From a bacterium (GTDB lineage: Bacteria > Pseudomonadota > Gammaproteobacteria > Burkholderiales > Burkholderiaceae_C), in NCBI GenBank assembly GCA_030824555.1, contig JAVBXK010000080.1, forward strand, positions 1 through 34,935: 34,935 nt of DNA, given 5' to 3'. The notes beneath the pieces were generated by a model. The model was not told where the DNA came from, did not search any database, and saw only the letters and a list, made by a program, of their open reading frames with translations. Below, piece by piece: positions 8,847 through 16,063 of the stretch (positions are counted from its first letter, which is position 1; each line of letters begins with the position of its first letter). The translations under genes and the position numbers were made by a program.

Positions 8847-9275
8847 TCAGGGCAGACTGCCCAGGTGGCTGTGCGCGGCCTGCGCCAGCTTGTCGTCAAA
8901 CGTGACCAGCGGGCACGTCAGCTCGGTGGCCAGCCACAGGTAACTTGCGTCGTAGGCAGACAGGTTGTATTGCAGGGCCAGCGCCACCACGGCATCGGCG
9001 CTCACAGGGTGCAGCACCACGTCGAGCGCTGCAAACTGCACCAAGCCATCGGCAGCAATGGCGCTGAAGCCTTTTTTGTGTTTTTTGAGGGCCACACTGG
9101 CCACCTCCACCTGCAACAGGGCCGGTGCGTGCAAGCGCTTGCCATCCAATTGCTGCGCGGCGGCATCGGCCCAAGGCTCCTGAAACAAAATGCCCGACAG
9201 CGCGCTGCAGTCCACCACCACGGGCGGGGTGTGCAGGTAGTGGGCGGGCGGCTCGGCCACAAACAGGGTTTGCAT
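8847..9275 (-). CDS. PIN-domain toxin, VapC type
   Basis: 142 residues from the ATG at 9275. A TTG twelve bases earlier (9287) is preceded by AGGTAA overlapping the antitoxin stop and is an alternative start. The PIN-domain acidic residues appear in VVVDCSAL near the N-terminus, VEVA in the middle and YDASYLWLA plus TFDDKL near the C-terminus. VapC toxins are RNases that cut tRNA or rRNA until bound by their antitoxin. The partner gene lies directly upstream with about 18 bases between them. The pair sits between xdhA and uraH on the same strand, so read-through from the uraH side could reach xdhAB. Family call firm; activity untested. Confidence 0.85.
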   Translation of the reverse strand: MQTLFVAEPPAHYLHTPPVVVDCSALSGILFQEPWADAAAQQLDGKRLHAPALLQVEVASVALKKHKKGFSAIAADGLVQFAALDVVLHPVSADAVVALALQYNLSAYDASYLWLATELTCPLVTFDDKLAQAAHSHLGSLP

Positions 9276-9293
9276 GGGTGGGCTCAACGCGCG

Positions 9294-9665
9294 TTACCTG
9301 GCATCACGCTCGGCGCGGATGATGTCGCGACCCAGGGGGGCACGGGCCACGGGCTCGGGGTACTTGGCCTTCAATTCGGCCATCACCTGCCGGACCGAGT
9401 TGCGCCCCGATGGCGCGGGGTCACGCCCCACCGGCCCCAAGCCCCTCAGCGTGGGCAAGGCGGGTTGCTGCGCAGGCGCTGTTGCGGTACCTGCTGCATC
9501 AGCCTGTGAAACTGCCGGTGCGATGGCCGATGAAACCGTCGGCGCAATGGCCGCCTCGACGATGGCCATCAATTCGCCCTGTAGCGACCGGTGGTTGCGG
9601 ATGGCGCGCTGGCGCAACGCCTCGGCCCAGGCTTCGGGCACGTCTTTGATGGACAGATTGGGCAT
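9294..9665 (-). CDS. VapB/FitA-like ribbon-helix-helix antitoxin
   Basis: 123 residues from the ATG at 9665, which has GGAG at good spacing; the frame is open further upstream to 9746, but that part overlaps a dyad and the uraH end. The N-terminus (PNLSIKDVPEAWAEALRQRA, then NHRSLQGEL) is a typical ribbon-helix-helix DNA-binding part. The C-terminus (YPEPVARAPLGRDIIRAERD) matches the toxin-binding tail of this family. Between them is an Ala/Pro/Thr-rich linker of about 45 residues, which makes the protein longer than the usual 80 or so. It should neutralise the PIN toxin encoded next and repress its own promoter. Confidence 0.82.
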   Translation of the reverse strand: MPNLSIKDVPEAWAEALRQRAIRNHRSLQGELMAIVEAAIAPTVSSAIAPAVSQADAAGTATAPAQQPALPTLRGLGPVGRDPAPSGRNSVRQVMAELKAKYPEPVARAPLGRDIIRAERDAR

Positions 9666-9695
9666 GGGTACGCTCCAAATAGAAGTGGCGTCATT

Positions 9696-9716
9696 TTGGC
9701 TCCATTTCGAAGCCAA
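9696..9716. promoter_or_regulatory. Candidate antitoxin operator
   Basis: TTGGCT and AGCCAA form a 6-bp inverted repeat with a 9-base spacer, 31 bases upstream of the antitoxin ATG. Ribbon-helix-helix antitoxins usually bind such dyads at their own promoter. Found by eye only. Confidence 0.45.
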
Positions 9717-9742
9717 CTCAATCACCATGCACACACCCCGCT

Positions 9743-10096
9743 TCACGAACCCCGGTAGGTCGAATAACTCCAGGGACTGACCAGCAACGGCACGTGGTAG
9801 TGCTGGGTGACATCGGCCACGCCGAAGTCAAGGCTGACCTGGTCCAGAAAATTGGGCTCTGGCAAGGCCACGCCGCGTGCGGCGAAGTAGCCCTTCACGT
9901 CGAACGTGAGGCGGTACTGGCCTACCTTCAGGGTGGCGTTGTCAAGCAAGGGGCCATCAGGGTTGCGGCCATCGGCATTCAGGTTGAACTGGCGCACCAG
10001 GGTGGCCACCCCGTTGCTGACCGTGAAAAACTGCACGGCCATGCCGCTGGCAGGGCAACCGTTCATGGTGTCCAGTACGTGTGTGCTCAGTCCCAT
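9743..10096 (-). CDS. uraH: 5-hydroxyisourate hydrolase
   Basis: 117 residues, start preceded by GGAG. It is a transthyretin-like protein with the N-terminal STHVLD (catalytic histidine at about 6), the central NADGR arginine, the YHVPLLVSPWSY stretch and the diagnostic C-terminal YRGS. It hydrolyses 5-hydroxyisourate, the product of PuuD, to OHCU. It is the first minus-strand gene from the shared control region with gntR. Its stop is 77 bases from the antitoxin start. Confidence 0.95.
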   Translation of the reverse strand: MGLSTHVLDTMNGCPASGMAVQFFTVSNGVATLVRQFNLNADGRNPDGPLLDNATLKVGQYRLTFDVKGYFAARGVALPEPNFLDQVSLDFGVADVTQHYHVPLLVSPWSYSTYRGS

Positions 10097-10169
10097 GTGC
10101 GCTCCGGTTCGTTGGGTGTGAAAAGGGGTGTGGAAGGGTGCACGCCAACTAAACGTGCGTTGCCGTCAG

Positions 10170-10185
10170 AAAGTGTATACACTTT
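10170..10185. promoter_or_regulatory. Palindromic operator between uraH and gntR
   Basis: AAAGTGTATACACTTT is a perfect 16-bp palindrome with a GTATAC core, as in known FCD-type GntR sites. It lies in the divergent 125-base region between uraH and the GntR regulator and directly touches a likely -35 box (TTGCTG, 10186-10191). Binding there would block transcription of the regulator and probably of uraH too. Confidence 0.75.
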
Positions 10186-10215
10186 TTGCTGACAAACCAC
10201 ACTTCTGGCTATGAT
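10186..10215 (+). promoter_or_regulatory. Sigma-70 promoter of the GntR gene
   Basis: TTGCTG (10186-10191) and TATGAT (10210-10215) are separated by 18 bases. A start site six or seven bases after the -10 box would fall at or next to the ATG at 10222, so the message could be leaderless; no ribosome binding site is visible. Confidence 0.55.
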
Positions 10216-10221
10216 CACCCC

Positions 10222-10923
10222 ATGAACGCGCACACCGACACCCTTGATCGCGACGAATCCACCGCATCGGCCACGGCTCGCATCGTCGAGTCGCTGACGC
10301 GGGCCATCGTCGAGCACCGGCTGCACCCTGGCACCAAACTGGCCGAGCAGAAGCTGGCCGATCACTTCGGGGTGTCGCGCACGCTGGTGCGCCAGGCCTT
10401 GTTCCAGATGGCGCGCAACCACCTCATCCGCATGGAACCGGCGCGCGGCGCGTTCGTGTCCACCCCCTCGGCCACCGAGGCGCGACAGGTGTTTGCCGTG
10501 CGCCGCATGTTGGAGGCCGAAATGACCCGCGCCTTCGTGCGCCAGGTCAGCCCAGAGCAGATTGCCGCCCTGCAAGCCCACGTCGCACAGGAAAAGCAGG
10601 CCGTGGCCAACGAAGACGTGACCGGCCGCACCGAGTTGCTGGGCGACTTTCACGTGCGCATGGCCGAGCTGATGGGCAACGACGTGCTGGCGCAAATGCT
10701 GGACGACCTGATTTCGCGCTGCGCCCTCATCACGCTCATGTACCAGAGCACCACCGCCGCAGAACATTCCAGCGACGAGCATGCGGCCATCATCCAGGCC
10801 ATTGCCGACAGCGATGAAGACAAGGCCGTGCAACTCATGGAACAACACTTGCAACACGTCGAGCAAGGCCTGCAATTCGACCGCAAGCTGCCCAGCAACG
10901 ACATTTCGATGGCTTTGTCATGA
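10222..10923 (+). CDS. GntR/FCD-family regulator of purine genes
   Basis: 233 residues from the ATG at 10222 (the frame is open to 10186, but that part overlaps the promoter). The N-terminal winged helix (about 15-80) has the family pattern PGTKLAEQKLADHFGVSRTL with the recognition helix VRQALFQMA. The C-terminal FCD domain (about 90-220) binds small ligands. Its gene starts the plus-strand operon: its stop overlaps the puuE start (ATGA). The adjacent perfect palindrome suggests autoregulation, and the second site before puuD suggests it controls urate oxidation as well. The ligand is probably a pathway intermediate such as urate or allantoin, but the sequence does not show this. Confidence 0.88.
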   Translation: MNAHTDTLDRDESTASATARIVESLTRAIVEHRLHPGTKLAEQKLADHFGVSRTLVRQALFQMARNHLIRMEPARGAFVSTPSATEARQVFAVRRMLEAEMTRAFVRQVSPEQIAALQAHVAQEKQAVANEDVTGRTELLGDFHVRMAELMGNDVLAQMLDDLISRCALITLMYQSTTAAEHSSDEHAAIIQAIADSDEDKAVQLMEQHLQHVEQGLQFDRKLPSNDISMALS

Positions 10924-11981
10924 ACAACCGTTTCGACGCCCGGCCGCCCGAAGGCGAAACAGCCCCAAAACTAACTGCTGGTTCTGGGGGCAACACAGCC
11001 GCACATGCGGCAAGTGTGGGGGCCTATGACTCCACGGCACCCTACCCCCGCGACCTGGTGGGTTACGGCCGCCACGTGCCGCACGCCCAATGGCCCAACG
11101 GTGCGCGCATTGCCGTGCAGTTCGTGCTGAACTACGAAGAAGGCGGCGAAAACTGCGTGCTGCATGGCGACGCGGCCAGCGAAACGTTTTTGTCCGAAAT
11201 GTTCAACCCGGCGGCCTTTCCCGCACGGCACATCAGCATGGAAGGCATTTACGAATACGGCTCGCGTGCCGGGGTGTGGCGCATCTTGCGCGAATTTGAA
11301 AAGCGCGGCCTGCCCCTGACCGTGTTTGGCGTGGCCACCGCGTTGCAGCGCCATCCCGAGCTGACCGTCGCTTTCGCCGAAGCGGGCCATGAAATTGCCT
11401 GCCACGGCTGGAAGTGGATTCACTACCAGAACCTGAGTGAAGAGGTGGAACGCGAACACATGGCCCTGGCCATGGACGCGATGGCCAAACTGACCGGCGA
11501 CCACAACCGCCAGCTTCACGGCGCAGGCTGGTACACCGGCCGCGACAGCCCCAACACCCGCCGCCTGGTGGCCGACTTTGGCGGCTTCGAGTACGACAGC
11601 GACTACTACGGCGACGACCTGCCCTTCTGGATGACCGTGCAAAAGTCCGATGGCAGCGTGGTACCCCAGCTCATCGTGCCCTACACGCTGGACTGCAACG
11701 ACATGCGCTTTTCGCTGCCTCAGGGCTTCAGCCATGCCGACCCGTTTTTCCAGTACCTGAAGGACACGTTCGACGCGCTGTATGCCGAAGGTGCGCCTGA
11801 CGGTGACAACGCCCCCAAGATGATGAGCATCGGCATGCACTGCCGCTTGCTGGGGCGGCCAGGGCGCATCACCGCGCTGCAACGTTTTTTGGACCACATT
11901 CAAAGCCACGCCCATGTGTGGGTGGCCCGCCGGGTGGACATTGCCCGCCACTGGACAACCACCCACCCCTACAAAGGCTGA
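10920..11981 (+). CDS. puuE: Allantoinase PuuE, polysaccharide deacetylase family
   Basis: 353 residues. From residue about 38 the protein has the PuuE signature: YPRDLVGYGRHVPHAQWP, then VQFVLNYEEGGE and EIACHGWKWI. This family opens the allantoin ring to give allantoate and is unrelated to the metal-dependent AllB allantoinases. The first 37 residues are an extra, low-complexity Gly/Ala/Thr-rich stretch compared with the usual start just before YPRDL. The start overlaps the regulator stop by four bases, and the stop is four bases before the next gene. Confidence 0.94.
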   Translation: MNNRFDARPPEGETAPKLTAGSGGNTAAHAASVGAYDSTAPYPRDLVGYGRHVPHAQWPNGARIAVQFVLNYEEGGENCVLHGDAASETFLSEMFNPAAFPARHISMEGIYEYGSRAGVWRILREFEKRGLPLTVFGVATALQRHPELTVAFAEAGHEIACHGWKWIHYQNLSEEVEREHMALAMDAMAKLTGDHNRQLHGAGWYTGRDSPNTRRLVADFGGFEYDSDYYGDDLPFWMTVQKSDGSVVPQLIVPYTLDCNDMRFSLPQGFSHADPFFQYLKDTFDALYAEGAPDGDNAPKMMSIGMHCRLLGRPGRITALQRFLDHIQSHAHVWVARRVDIARHWTTTHPYKG

Positions 11982-11985
11982 CCCC

Positions 11986-13767
11986 ATGTCTGCACCCATC
12001 ACCCTCGCCCGCATCAACACTTCCCCGCCGGACGTGGCCGCCAAAATGCTGGACGGCCTGTACGAGCACACCCCGTGGATCGTGGGCCAAGCCATGGCCC
12101 AACGGCCGTTCCAATCGCTGGCCCACCTGAAGCACGTGCTGACCGTGGTGTTGGACGACGCGGGCGACGAAGCCAAAAAAGACCTCATCCGCGCCCACCC
12201 CGAGCTGGCAGGCAAGGCCATGGTCAGCAACACGCTGACGGCCGAATCGACAAATGAGCAACAAAAAGCAGGCCTTACGCAATGCAACCCGCAAGAGTTT
12301 GCTCTCATTCAGAAACTGAATGCCGACTACAACGCCAAATTCGGCTGGCCGTTCATCTTGGCGGTGCGCGGCCCGCGTGGCTTGGGGCTGACCAAGCAGC
12401 AAATCATCAGCACCTTTCAGCGCCGCCTGAACGGCCACCCCGACTTTGAATTGCAAGAGTGCATCCGCAACATCCACCGCATTGCCGAAATCAGGCTGAA
12501 CGACAAGTTCGGCTTCGAGCCCACCCTGGGCCAGGACGTGTGGGACTGGCAAGAGAAATTGGCCCAGCACACCGACCCCGGCTACGCCGAACTGGGCCAG
12601 CTGACCGTGACCTACCTGACCGACGCCCACCGCGCCTGCGCACAACGCATCAGCCACTGGATGCACGACTGCGGCTTTGACAGCGTGGAAATCGATGCCG
12701 TGGGTAACGTGGTGGGCGTATACCGAGGTGCAGACCCCGCTGCCAAAACACTGCTGACAGGCAGCCACTACGACACCGTGCGCAACGGCGGCAAGTACGA
12801 CGGGCGGTTGGGCATCTTCGTGCCCATGGCCTGCGTGCGCGAGCTGCACCGTCAAGGCAAACGCCTGCCCTTCGGCATTGAGGTGGTGGCGTTTGCCGAA
12901 GAAGAAGGCCAGCGCTACAAAGCCACCTTTTTGGGCTCGGGCGCGCTCACCGGCAGCTTCGACCCCGCCTGGCTGGACCAGACAGATGCCGACGGCATCA
13001 GCCTGCGCCAAGCCATGCAACACGCCGGGCTGTGTGTGGACGACATTGCCTGCATCCAGCGCGACCCCGCCCGCTACCTGGGCTTTGTGGAAGTGCACAT
13101 CGAGCAAGGCCCGGTGCTGAACGAGCTGAACCTGCCACTGGGCATCGTCACCAGCATCAACGGCGGCGTGCGTTATGTGGGCGAGGTGACGGGCCAGGCC
13201 AGCCACGCGGGCACCACCCCCATGACCCGCCGCCGCGACGCAGCTTGCGCCGTGGCCGAACTGGCCCTGTACCTGGAAGCCCGCGCGGCCCAAGATGCAG
13301 ACAGCGTGGCCACCATGGGCCAACTGAGCGTGCCCAACGGCAGCATCAACGTGGTGCCAGGCACCTGCCGCTTCAGCCTGGACATCCGCGCCCCCAACGA
13401 TGCCCAGCGCAATGCGGTAGAGGCCGACGTGCTACAACAACTGAAGTCCATTTGCACCCGCCGGGGCGTGAGCCTCAACCTGGAAGAAACCATGCGCGCC
13501 AGCGCCGCCCCCAGCGCCCCTGCCCTACAAGCGCGGTGGGAGCAAGCCGTGCAAGCCACCGGCCTGCCGCTGTTCCGCATGCCCAGCGGCGCGGGGCACG
13601 ATGCCATGAAGCTGCACGACGTGATGCCCCAGGCCATGCTGTTTGTGCGCGGCGAAAACAGCGGCATCAGCCACAACCCGCTTGAAAGCACCACGGCAGA
13701 CGACATGCAACTGGCCGTGCAAGCCTTCAGCCACCTGCTGCAACAACTGGCTGGCGACAACATTTAA
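11986..13767 (+). CDS. Bifunctional OHCU decarboxylase / allantoate amidohydrolase
   Basis: 593 residues joining two enzymes of the pathway. Residues about 10-180 form the UraD domain, with the catalytic histidine H71 in AHPELAGK, E91 in ESTNEQ and GWPFILAVRG (120-129). Residues about 190-593 form an AllC-type M20 amidohydrolase with metal ligands H261, D272, E306/E307, H371 and H563 (TGSHYDTV, KYDGRLG, EEEGQR, EVHIEQGP, GISHNP). The first half makes S-allantoin from OHCU; the second hydrolyses allantoate to ureidoglycine, carbon dioxide and ammonia. PuuE, encoded just before, catalyses the step between the two. The start at 11986 is chosen because it begins the UraD domain; the frame extends to 11914 inside puuE. 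There is no frameshift or stop at the junction. Confidence 0.93.
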   Translation: MSAPITLARINTSPPDVAAKMLDGLYEHTPWIVGQAMAQRPFQSLAHLKHVLTVVLDDAGDEAKKDLIRAHPELAGKAMVSNTLTAESTNEQQKAGLTQCNPQEFALIQKLNADYNAKFGWPFILAVRGPRGLGLTKQQIISTFQRRLNGHPDFELQECIRNIHRIAEIRLNDKFGFEPTLGQDVWDWQEKLAQHTDPGYAELGQLTVTYLTDAHRACAQRISHWMHDCGFDSVEIDAVGNVVGVYRGADPAAKTLLTGSHYDTVRNGGKYDGRLGIFVPMACVRELHRQGKRLPFGIEVVAFAEEEGQRYKATFLGSGALTGSFDPAWLDQTDADGISLRQAMQHAGLCVDDIACIQRDPARYLGFVEVHIEQGPVLNELNLPLGIVTSINGGVRYVGEVTGQASHAGTTPMTRRRDAACAVAELALYLEARAAQDADSVATMGQLSVPNGSINVVPGTCRFSLDIRAPNDAQRNAVEADVLQQLKSICTRRGVSLNLEETMRASAAPSAPALQARWEQAVQATGLPLFRMPSGAGHDAMKLHDVMPQAMLFVRGENSGISHNPLESTTADDMQLAVQAFSHLLQQLAGDNI

Positions 13768-13768
13768 G

Positions 13769-13820
13769 CTTTTTTTGCCTTCACCGCTTGATTGGTGTGC
13801 ATTGTTTGCTATCAACAATA
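13769..13820 (-). repeat. Dispersed palindromic repeat copy after uraD-allC
   Basis: The minus strand reads TTGATAGCAAACAATGCAC, ACCAATCAAGCGG and a purine-rich part ending in a run of A. It lines up with the copy at 19313-19361 (CAATAGCTGCTTGCGCA, ACCTATCAAGCGG). It occupies most of the 93-base gap before the M20 gene and carries a T-run on the plus strand, so it may weaken read-through. Confidence 0.5.
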
Positions 13821-13860
13821 TGCGCCCATTCACTCCCCAAAAACAAACCCGAACCCTGCC

Positions 13861-15147
13861 ATGACCGCTACTGCCAGCACCCCATTTCAACAACTCGATG
13901 CCTGGGTGGATGCCCACTTTGACGAACAAGTGGGCTTTTTGCAGCAGCTCATCCAGGTGCCCACCGACACCCCGCCCGGCAACAACGCCCCCCACGCCGA
14001 GCGCACCGCCGAGCTGCTGCAAGCCTTCGGCATGACGGCAGAAAAGTTCGCCGTGCCCACCGCCGAGGTCGCAGCAGCCGGGCTGGAAAGCATCACCAAC
14101 CTCATCGTGCGCCGCGCCTACGGCGCAGGTGGCCAAACCGTGGCGCTGAACGCCCACGGCGACGTGGTGCCCCCCGGCGAAGGCTGGACGCACCCGCCCT
14201 ACGGCGGCGAGGTGGTGGGCGGCAACCAAACCGGCCGCATCTACGGCCGTGCATCGGCGGTCAGCAAGTGCGACTTCTCCACCTTCACCTTCGCCGTGCG
14301 CGCGCTCGAAAGTTTGGCCGAAACCCACAACGTTCCGCTGAAGGGCAACGTGGAACTGCACTTCACCTACGACGAAGAATTTGGCGGTGAAGTGGGCCCC
14401 GGCTGGCTGCTGAAACACGGCCACACCAAGCCCGACCTGATGATTGCCGCTGGCTTCAGCTACCAGGTGGTGGTGGCCCACAACGGCTGCCTGCAACTGG
14501 AAGTGACTGTGCAAGGCGACATGGCCCACGCCGCCATCCCCGACAGCGGTACCGACGCGCTGCAGGGTGCCACCCACATCATGAACGCGCTGTATGCGCT
14601 CAACCGCGACTACCTGCATGTCAAGTCTGGCGTGGAAGGCATCACCCACCCCTACCTGAACATCGGGCTGATCAACGGCGGCACCAACACCAACGTGATA
14701 CCCGGCAAAGTGGTGCTGAAGCTCGACCGCCGGATGATTCCCGAGGAAAACCCCGCCGAAGTGGAAGCCAGCCTGCGCGCCACCATTGCAGCCGCTGCCG
14801 CCTGCTTCAACCCACCCCGTGGCGGCAACATCCTGCATGTGGAAGTGCGCCGCATGCTGCTGGCCCACGCCATGAAACCCCTGCCCGGCAACGCGCCGCT
14901 GGTAGCGGCCATCCAGCAACACGGCCAGCAGGTGTTTGGCGAGCCCATCCCGGCAGTGGGCACCCCGCTTTACACCGACGTGCGCCTGTACGGCGAACAC
15001 GGCATTCCCGGCGTGATTTACGGTGCGGGGCCGCGGACGGTTAGGGAATCAAACGCCAAGCGGGCGGATGAGCACCTGGAGCTGGCCGATTTGCGCCGGG
15101 CGACGAAGGTGGTGGCGCGGGCGTTGCTGGAGTTGATGCGGGAGTGA
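13861..15147 (+). CDS. M20-family metallohydrolase (ArgE/DapE-like)
   Basis: 428 residues, ATG at 13861. The first metal-ligand motif is AHGDVVPPG (H99, D101), and YDEEFGGE (about 170-177) supplies the acidic pair. Most M20 enzymes then have GRG..D.KGG with a bridging aspartate; here the segment is GRASAVSKCDFSTF (129-142), where the usual position is V134 and the nearest aspartate is D138. This variant may define a distinct M20 subgroup. The gene follows uraD-allC by 93 bases in the same direction, so it could act on a late ureide such as ureidoglycine or ureidoglycolate, or on an N-carbamoyl or acyl amino acid. The substrate cannot be told from sequence. Confidence 0.82.
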   Translation: MTATASTPFQQLDAWVDAHFDEQVGFLQQLIQVPTDTPPGNNAPHAERTAELLQAFGMTAEKFAVPTAEVAAAGLESITNLIVRRAYGAGGQTVALNAHGDVVPPGEGWTHPPYGGEVVGGNQTGRIYGRASAVSKCDFSTFTFAVRALESLAETHNVPLKGNVELHFTYDEEFGGEVGPGWLLKHGHTKPDLMIAAGFSYQVVVAHNGCLQLEVTVQGDMAHAAIPDSGTDALQGATHIMNALYALNRDYLHVKSGVEGITHPYLNIGLINGGTNTNVIPGKVVLKLDRRMIPEENPAEVEASLRATIAAAAACFNPPRGGNILHVEVRRMLLAHAMKPLPGNAPLVAAIQQHGQQVFGEPIPAVGTPLYTDVRLYGEHGIPGVIYGAGPRTVRESNAKRADEHLELADLRRATKVVARALLELMRE

Positions 15148-15165
15148 GGACGCGTCACTTCACGT

Positions 15166-15215
15166 GGTATTTTTTGTAGCAAGGAATGACTAAATATAAG
15201 CGCTGAACGCACAAA
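15166..15215 (+). repeat. Possible degenerate repeat copy
   Basis: TTTTGTAGCAAGGAATGAC followed by TAAATATAAGCGCTGAACGC keeps the TAGC, ATAAGCG and final purine-rich blocks of the dispersed repeat, but the match is weaker than for the other copies. Confidence 0.35.
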
Positions 15216-15223
15216 TCGCTCAT

Positions 15224-15250
15224 AAAAAGCCAGGCAATGCCTTGCTTTTT
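15224..15250. terminator. Rho-independent terminator after the M20 gene
   Basis: AAAAAGC-C-AGGCA-A-TGCCT-T-GCTTTTT is an almost fully paired hairpin ending in a T-run, 77 bases after the M20 stop. It closes the gntR-puuE-uraD/allC-M20 operon and, being symmetrical, could also serve the minus-strand gene that ends at 15386. Confidence 0.85.
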
Positions 15251-15385
15251 GTTGCTCGAGTGATGAGTGGTGATGGTCCGTTTTCGACCCAAAACGGACA
15301 TCCGCAAAGTCAAAATCTCTTCCTATGAGCTGACAGCCAAGGATGCATGTTGTTGACCCGTGGATGCTTGTTCATCCAGTGCACG

Positions 15386-16063
15386 TCAGTGTTTTGAGCC
15401 GCCAGCCAATTGACGAATGTCTTTTGCCTTTACCACCACGCGGCCGCTGTTCTGCCGTGCCGCGTTGAGCATGGCCTGACCGATGTCGTCGGTGGTCACG
15501 ATGGCACCCGGAAACATGCGACTGATCAGGTGCAGCAATGGATTGGCCAGTGCGTAGAAGTATCTGTACGCCGATGTCTTCGACTGGATGCCGTGCAACG
15601 GCTGTATGACACCGGGTCGCAATAGATAGACACCCCGGAAAGCCAGCTTTTGCAAATCGTTTTCAGTCTTGCCCTTGACCCGCGCCCACATGCTGCCTCC
15701 CTGTTCGGTGCTGTCGGTACCAGCGCCTGAGACATAGACGAAGGTCATCTCTGGGTTCAAGCGTGCCAAAACACTCGCCACTTTCAGCGTGACGTCATAG
15801 GTAATCTTGCGGTAGGCATCCTCGCTCATGCCGGAAGAGGAAACGCCCAGGCAAAAGAAGCAGGCATTGAATCCGCGCAGTTCACTTTCCAGGGTTTCCA
15901 ATGCCATCAAATCGGCTTGCAGCAGTTGCTGGAGCTTGGGGTGCACTTGGTCAACCGGTGTACGCCCCACGGTCACAACCCGGCTGACATCGGACGCTGC
16001 CAGGCATTCATGAAGAACGCCCTGACCCACCATGCCGGTGGCACCAAAAATCAGTACGTTCAT
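15386..16063 (-). CDS. NAD(P)-binding Rossmann-fold protein (atypical SDR)
   Basis: 225 residues. The N-terminal nucleotide-binding motif is FGATGMVGQG (7-16). A serine/tyrosine region (VYVSGAGTDS, about 113-122) and the LLRPGVIQP segment match atypical short-chain dehydrogenases of the NmrA/HTATIP2 type. Such proteins bind NADP(H) and are reductases or redox sensors. The start overlaps the AraC gene stop by four bases (ATGA), so it is the last gene of a three-gene operon. Substrate unknown. Confidence 0.8.
   Translation of the reverse strand: MNVLIFGATGMVGQGVLHECLAASDVSRVVTVGRTPVDQVHPKLQQLLQADLMALETLESELRGFNACFFCLGVSSSGMSEDAYRKITYDVTLKVASVLARLNPEMTFVYVSGAGTDSTEQGGSMWARVKGKTENDLQKLAFRGVYLLRPGVIQPLHGIQSKTSAYRYFYALANPLLHLISRMFPGAIVTTDDIGQAMLNAARQNSGRVVVKAKDIRQLAGGSKH

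Noticed and set aside
7077-9509. Plus-strand open frame of 810 codons
   Set aside because: Antisense to xdhA and the PIN toxin gene; no recognisable domain.
10955-11035. Extra N-terminal part of puuE as another repeat insertion
   Set aside because: A few blocks look similar but the order and stem are not kept.
12717-12726. GGCGTATACC inside uraD-allC as a third operator
   Set aside because: Only the GTATAC core matches, and it lies within coding sequence.
13525-15000. Minus-strand open frame of 491 codons
   Set aside because: Antisense to the M20 gene and the allC end; composition of a shadow frame.
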